A stretch of 6,174 nt of DNA from an uncultured beta proteobacterium (GTDB taxonomy: Bacteria > Pseudomonadota > Gammaproteobacteria > Burkholderiales > SG8-39): assembly GCA_903868285.1 (NCBI GenBank), contig CAIPUP010000201.1, forward strand, positions 1 to 6,174, written 5' to 3'. The notes beneath the pieces are model-generated. The model saw only the letters and a list, made by a program, of their open reading frames with translations, made no database searches and had not been told where the DNA came from. A program made the position numbers and the translations under genes. This document shows positions 5,388-6,174 of this stretch, in pieces. How positions within the stretch are numbered: position 1 is the first letter of the stretch; every line of letters starts with the position of its first letter.

Positions 5388-6169
5388 TCGCCGATGACCG
5401 CCTTGACCCCGGCATAGACCGAGGCGGCACCTGCGGCCAGTGGTGCGATCTGTGCATGCAGCTTTTGCACCCGCGACACCGCCTGCAACAAGCCCAGCTC
5501 ACCTTTGTCATTGGTGGTGAACAGCTGCGCCACCAGCAACATCAACCGGCCGGGTGGCCGGCCGGGCTGCAAGCGCTGCAGACGCTGCAAGCGCAGCCGT
5601 CCCAGCAGCAGGCCGGTGAACAATGCCAGACCGATACTGAGAACATATTCCAGCACCTCGCGCAGCTCGCGCAAATCCTGCGGCAGCAAGGGCACCTTGT
5701 CGATCATGGCCGTCACCTGCAGCATGGCCAGCACCGCCAGTGCCGCCATGCCAAACCCGCATAGCGCCGAGCGCGTCATGCGGCGTGGATGCCACAGCAG
5801 CAATGCCACACCGAAGGGCAGCGGAATCAGTATCGAGGCGATGCGCAAATACAGCGGCTTGAGGTCGTACACGAACAGCAGCACCGCATGCGCCGCCACC
5901 AGCAGCAACAGCGCGGGCAGCAAGCTCAGCAACAGACTCACCCAGTAGCTGCGTGCCTGCGTCGCGATGCCGTCGGATGGACCCAAACCAGGATGCGCAG
6001 CCGCCCAATCCAGGCGCGCCTGCAACTCGGTAATGCGCTGCTGATCGGCCAGCACCACCGCTTGCGCCTGGGCCAGGGAAGATTCGAGTGCCTCGATGCG
6101 CGCCTGCAGCGGTTTGAACAAATAGAAATCGCGCCGGCAGGTTTGGCACACCAGTGCCTGCGGCGACAC
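5384..6169 (-). CDS. Multipass membrane protein with N-terminal CxxC and coiled coil, function unknown
   Basis: I do not recognise a named function. Read from GTG at 6169 the protein has 261 residues. The N-terminus carries a CQTC pair (C8, C11) followed by RDFYLFKPL, then a probable coiled coil (about 20-55, heptad-like Leu/Ala with Glu and Gln). Four likely membrane helices follow: about 75-101, 107-126, 136-156 and 173-190. After the last helix comes a basic linker made of RLQ three times plus PGRPPGR (193-208). The C-terminal tail (about 209-261) is soluble or amphipathic and contains FTTNDKGELGLLQAV. A single CxxC could be half of a zinc ribbon or a redox pair. The frame stays open to the window edge (AGC precedes the GTG), so the true start may lie outside. 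It converges on the dehydrogenase and seems unrelated to the catabolic operon. Confidence 0.78.
   Translation of the reverse strand: MSPQALVCQTCRRDFYLFKPLQARIEALESSLAQAQAVVLADQQRITELQARLDWAAAHPGLGPSDGIATQARSYWVSLLLSLLPALLLLVAAHAVLLFVYDLKPLYLRIASILIPLPFGVALLLWHPRRMTRSALCGFGMAALAVLAMLQVTAMIDKVPLLPQDLRELREVLEYVLSIGLALFTGLLLGRLRLQRLQRLQPGRPPGRLMLLVAQLFTTNDKGELGLLQAVSRVQKLHAQIAPLAAGAASVYAGVKAVIGD
5546..5593 (-). repeat. Adjacent in-frame short tandem repeats in the membrane-protein gene
   Basis: Plus-strand 5567-5593 is a 9-base unit, CTGCAAGCG, repeated three times (the middle copy is CTGCAGACG), encoding RLQ-RLQ-RLQ on the minus strand. Next to it CCGGCCGGG occurs at 5546-5554 and 5558-5566 with a 12-base period, encoding PGRP-PGR. 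Together they form the basic linker after the last membrane helix. Confidence 0.8.
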
Positions 6170-6174
6170 GCTGG

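Overview
This GC-rich window most likely comes from a betaproteobacterium of the order Burkholderiales. The main evidence is two Bug/TctC-type periplasmic solute-binding proteins, a family hugely expanded in that order. The codon usage and the catabolic-cluster layout fit. Assignment to a genus is not possible from the sequence alone. I found no RNA genes, CRISPR arrays, insertion sequences or phage genes.

Layout: four genes lie head-to-tail on the minus strand, transcribed from about 4262 down to 6. In order they are a Bug solute-binding protein (3252-4262), an FAD-dependent aromatic-ring-type monooxygenase (1981-3201), an oxaloacetate decarboxylase-like member of the PEP mutase/isocitrate lyase superfamily (1012-1932), and a second, divergent Bug protein (6-1019). 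Spacing is tight: about 50 bases or a possible 1-base overlap, then 48 bases, then an 8-base overlap. They probably form one operon, which may continue past position 1. Divergently, on the plus strand, is a D-2-hydroxyacid dehydrogenase (about 4327/4375-5319) whose Rossmann fold looks NADPH-preferring. Convergent with it is a minus-strand gene for a four-helix membrane protein with an N-terminal CxxC and a coiled coil (5384-6169); its start may lie beyond the window.

Working model (inference): the Bug proteins bind an organic acid in the periplasm, the monooxygenase hydroxylates an aromatic or similar ring, and the PEP mutase-family enzyme and the hydroxyacid dehydrogenase act on small 2-oxo/2-hydroxy acids from ring breakdown. 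No ring-cleavage enzyme, permease or regulator is present, so the substrate cannot be named.

The most notable non-coding structure is the divergent intergenic region. There a perfect TATAAT on the plus strand shares its TATA core with TATACT on the minus strand, and both sit between the arms of an 18-base inverted repeat. Also notable are a four-unit 11-base tandem repeat between the two convergent genes, which places stop codons in all three minus-strand frames, and several short in-frame tandem duplications inside genes. I do not see a clearly new defence or mobile system. The membrane protein of unknown function and the atypical second Bug protein are the least explained parts.
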